A DNA stretch of 64,000 bases. Source: Blasia pusilla. Its lineage: Eukaryota > Marchantiophyta > Marchantiopsida > Blasiales. Position numbers and translations under genes: made by a program. The stretch covers positions 2,418,001 through 2,482,000 of the forward strand of contig CM114275.1 in the NCBI GenBank assembly GCA_050084515.1. Direction: 5' to 3'. A model generated the notes under the pieces. It had not been told where the DNA came from. It was given only the letters and a program-made list of their open reading frames with translations, and ran no database searches. Positions 62,400 to 64,000 of this stretch are shown here, piece after piece. The number at the start of each line of letters is the position of its first letter. Position 1 is the first letter of the stretch.

Positions 62400-63300
62400 A
62401 GGAGACAAGAGACGAGACGCGAGCGAAGAGTCGCGTTTCAGATGTTATGGTCGCGACTGAGAAACCTGGACCAAACGCGGAAGGAAACTTGAAAGAAGTC
62501 GAGTCTAGGAAGTGGGTTGCCAAAGGAAAGATCCGGATTTGGAACGCCACTAGCGTTTGAGAGTTTCCGACTGTATTTATGGCCATAACTTTTAGCTCCA
62601 AGATGCATTTGGAACAAATAAGGATGCGTTGGAAAGCTTATGGAGAGCCGGTCCAAACGCACAAAGATCGTTGCAAACGCATAAGCAGTGGCTGAGAAAC
62701 AACTCGAAAACGACTGTAAGTGGAGTTGGGTTGAGGGCCATAATGAAGGGCCCGACCCTCTTTTCCCAAAGGGGAGGGGTTATTGGAGAACCCCAGAAGT
62801 ACTAGTAAGGGGGAAGGTCTCCGAGAGTGCTTGGAACCCAAACCCCACTTTGGGCGCCGCGGGGCGGCTCAAGGGCATAAAACGGAACGCGAGTTTGGGG
62901 GTTGGGTTGGAAAACCTGCACCAAGTCCATTGAGGCGATTTTAGACATCCCTCTTGGATTCCACCCCGCAACTCACTTACTTGGGTCTCGGTTCGGAACT
63001 CACCCGAGGACCGTTGAACAGTTGGGATCGATGGGCGCGCAAGTGTCGTTTTAGATCCCTAGACTAACCAGGAAGTCTGTTCCAAGTCTTGAAGGACTTG
63101 CCATGTTTTGGAAACTAGGAACTAAGGAAGGTTGAGCTTGATGAGACGCCGAGTTGAGGACTCGGTGGGTTGGAACGCTGGTTGGCCCATACCTGACTAA
63201 CGAGAGTGCGTGTTTGGGTGTAGATCAGTGATGAGTTCGTGACCTACCAAATGTACGCTTCCGCAACACTAAAGATTGACGTTCAAGGAGAGTAGGGCCG
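62400..63300 (-). repeat. Dispersed repeat R2, copy 3
   Basis: Inverted copy of R2. Its minus strand starts with CTACTCTCCTTGAACGTCAATC at about 63,293 and carries the AAGCTCAACCTTCC, AGTACTTCTGGGG and CCAAATGCATCTTGGAGC blocks of copies 1 and 2. Confidence 0.55.
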
Positions 63301-63740
63301 CGACAGATAGAGCATGCCATGGATGCTCCTGGTGTTGTATTGTTGGATAACCAAGGAGAGGTCTTCCAGTTGATGAGTCTAGGAGGTGGCGTTTTTAGTC
63401 CACAACGTGTCCTATTGGATTTGGGAGCGCAACCCTTGATGTTGGGGAAAGTGGCGTTCAAAGGATTGGGCTTGACGAGAGCCGATGTGGAGCGTTGTCC
63501 ATTCAAGATACAAACATCCCTCGTGTGAGAAAACGGAAAATGACAAAATCACTAAAATCTTTACAAAACTTAGAGATACAAAGTGGCCTAGTCCGTCCGT
63601 GCGCTCACAGAAGAGCTTCGGTGGAACCTGAACATGGAGATAACTCGACATACGAGAATGCGCTACCGCTACTGCTCCCGACTATTTGACTACTCGGGAA
63701 AACTAGGGTTTTTACCTATTTTTCTTCGTTTTTATTAATA
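63301..63740. other. No gene recognised
   Basis: The plus strand at 63,313-63,528 reads HAMDAPGVVLLDNQGEVF and VLLDLGAQPLMLGKVAFKGLGL, reminiscent of a retroviral-type aspartic protease (a D-L-G-A motif with hydrophobic neighbours). That would fit a Ty3/gypsy fragment. It is only ~70 residues and not certain. Confidence 0.35.
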
Positions 63741-63953
63741 GAAAAATTTCGCCTCAGGGTGCCCCGCACCCTGATGCAATATAGGGTTAGATAAACCTAG
63801 TAACGCTACTCCTAAAACCACCTACGTCATATTACTATGACTCCCTCGACATCCAAGTCGGAACCATCAATCTAGGCTTCTCCTCATACAAGGGGGCCGA
63901 TCAGATTAATGGTGCTCATAGGAGTGGATGTTGAGAATCCAACACTCCCCCTC
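63741..63953 (-). repeat. Copia-type LTR start with polypurine tract (minus orientation)
   Basis: On the minus strand, the polypurine tract GAGGGGGAG (63,953-63,945) is followed directly by TGTTGGATTCTCAACATCC from 63,944. This is the standard 3' PPT-LTR junction of plant Copia elements. The LTR body matches the fragment at 6,160-5,936. The internal region lies beyond the window end. Confidence 0.7.
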
Positions 63954-64000
63954 AATATCCACTCTCATGTGGACTACTGTCTTGGACCTATGGCAAGACC

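Overview
The window looks like nuclear DNA of a land plant. The evidence is one intron-rich plant-type gene (ceramide kinase, about 47.5-53.1 kb) with ordinary GT-AG introns, set in a dense mass of decayed plant transposons: hAT, PIF/Harbinger, Ty3/gypsy, Copia-type LTRs, an unclassified gag element, solo LTRs, long CT microsatellites and a ~180-bp satellite. Many nonsense mutations in the elements are CAG/CAA to TAG/TAA changes, as expected from cytosine methylation in plants. I cannot name the species; a non-flowering plant is possible but unproven.

Layout. 0-9.7 kb: retroelement relics and dispersed repeats, no host gene. 9.7-12.4 kb: dead hAT transposase. 12.6-13.6 kb: ~180-bp tandem repeat. 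13.6-16.2 kb: LTR-like repeat and unassigned sequence. 16.2-42.1 kb: the main feature of interest (below). 42.3-45.6 kb: Ty3/gypsy pol relic. 47.5-53.1 kb: apparently intact ceramide kinase gene. 54.2-55.5 kb: nearly intact PIF/Harbinger transposase. 56-64 kb: further repeats, a second gag relic and a Copia LTR end.

The 16.2-42.1 kb block holds two mirror-image copies of a roughly 11-kb two-gene element plus a third partial copy. Each copy pairs a Mutator-like (MULE) transposase, with a WRKY-GCM1-type zinc finger, a DDE-like core and (in the complete copy) a SWIM finger, with a divergently transcribed accessory gene. The accessory gene has a basic coiled-coil N-terminus and a degenerate beta-class (N4/N6-type) DNA methyltransferase-like C-terminus. 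Copy 1 is accessory A (minus, 17.0-23.3 kb) plus transposase B (plus, 24.4-26.4 kb, truncated). Copy 2 is transposase C (minus, 27.5-31.4 kb) plus accessory D (plus, 32.6-38.4 kb). E (minus, 38.6-42.1 kb) is a third, truncated accessory copy facing D.

Introns, divergent promoters and 3' flanks of this element, but not its exons and not the rest of the window, carry several dozen copies of a 27-nt palindrome: half-site GCAACCCGTCG, five variable bases, inverted half-site. Many lie in tandem arrays with regular periods (64, 65 or 76 bp) and array-specific spacers. A MULE with an accessory protein and a short motif multiplied through its own noncoding DNA closely recalls the Arabidopsis VANDAL/VANC sequence-specific anti-silencing system. 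No sequence relationship to VANC is claimed, and no copy here is intact. The hypothesis is that the accessory protein, or the transposase, recognises the palindrome.
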